Source: UBA1081 sp045636025 (GTDB lineage: Bacteria > Bacillota > Clostridia > Oscillospirales > Acutalibacteraceae). From it: a stretch of 32,730 nt of DNA. This document shows positions 32,552 through 32,730 of the stretch, one piece after another. The DNA lies in the NCBI GenBank assembly GCA_045636025.1, contig JAZTWP010000055.1, positions 1 to 32,730 of the forward strand, written 5' to 3'. Below the pieces are notes generated by a model. That model was not told the DNA's origin. It saw only the letters and a list, made by a program, of their open reading frames with translations, and did no database searches. The position numbers and the translations under genes were made by a program. The number at the start of each line of letters is the position of its first letter. The stretch's first letter is position 1.

Positions 32552-32730
32552 ACAATAATTTATTCGCAGAAATTAAAATAAAGCTAGTAGGGGCGTTAAT
32601 CTAACGCCCGCTGCGCAGCAGAACGGCTTTGCCGTTAATTTTCCTTACGGAAAAGCACTTTCGTGCCGGGCGATGAATCATCGCCCCTACGATATATCAA
32701 TTAATTTCTGCTTCGCTAAATTCTTGTTTA
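32549..32730. repeat. MITE-like nested palindromic repeat, copy 2
   Basis: This element is bounded by TAAACAATAATTTA (32549-32562) and TAAATTCTTGTTTA (32717-32730), with the right end falling exactly at the window edge. The inner pair is GTAGGGGCG (32587-32595) and CGCCCCTAC (32682-32690), with GCAGAAATTAA/TTAATTTCTGC between outer and inner pairs. From AACGGCTTTGCCGTT onward it is nearly identical to copy 1; the part before differs (a CTGC-type hairpin replaces a 23-base segment). Confidence 0.85.

Overview
The window looks like chromosomal DNA of a low-to-moderate GC member of the Bacillota, most likely a gut-type Clostridia (Oscillospirales/Ruminococcaceae-like). The support is strong AGGAGG ribosome sites, sigma-A type promoters (TTGACA/TATAAT with 17-19 base spacers), a ywiB-type DUF1934 gene beside argS, a GPH sugar symporter, sulfatase and GH16/GH20 glycan enzymes, and Gram-positive style LexA boxes. 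No species can be named from the sequence alone. There is no phage, conjugative, IS or CRISPR module.

Layout. 1-5149: the tail of a histidine phosphatase, an APC amino-acid permease, and a tightly overlapped operon of GPH symporter, M20 peptidase and YgjV-like membrane protein. 5141-5340: a palindromic MITE-like repeat whose second copy closes the window (32549-32730). 5401-13046: a loose carbohydrate region with two related secreted GH16 enzymes, a cytoplasmic GH20 hexosaminidase overlapped with sfsA, and a formylglycine-type sulfatase. A PLP lyase of the aluminium-resistance/methionine gamma-lyase family and an unusual phosphoribosyltransferase-like protein lie among them. 13047-13529: no genes; it holds an array of ATGTAATC octamers joined by hairpins and a partial copy of the tmRNA 3' end. 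13530-17835 (minus strand): the housekeeping series ddl - DUF1934 - argS - repeat island - smpB - ssrA (tmRNA). 17904-22233 (minus): an operon of four polytopic membrane proteins that is a tandem duplication of a two-gene module (A1-B1-A2-B2). 22599-29369 (plus, divergent from that operon): a 2256-residue secreted protein of MBG/YDG/Ig-like beta domains with an amphipathic C-terminal helix. 29545-32551: an SOS-regulated DNA polymerase IV, then a PfkB sugar kinase followed by a YfbR-type 5'-deoxynucleotidase.

How it fits together. The trans-translation pair smpB-ssrA sits directly downstream of argS. The glycoside hydrolases, sulfatase, GPH symporter and sugar kinase suggest growth on complex, possibly sulfated or amino-sugar-containing glycans, but they are separate transcription units and the joint role is inferred. 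The most unusual parts are (i) the duplicated membrane module divergent from the giant surface protein, (ii) the nested-palindrome repeat whose terminal repeats form the stop codons of three genes and whose two full copies show a compensatory stem change, and (iii) the ATGTAATC hairpin array next to the tmRNA gene. Several starts were moved from the longest reading frame to the codon that follows a Shine-Dalgarno site.
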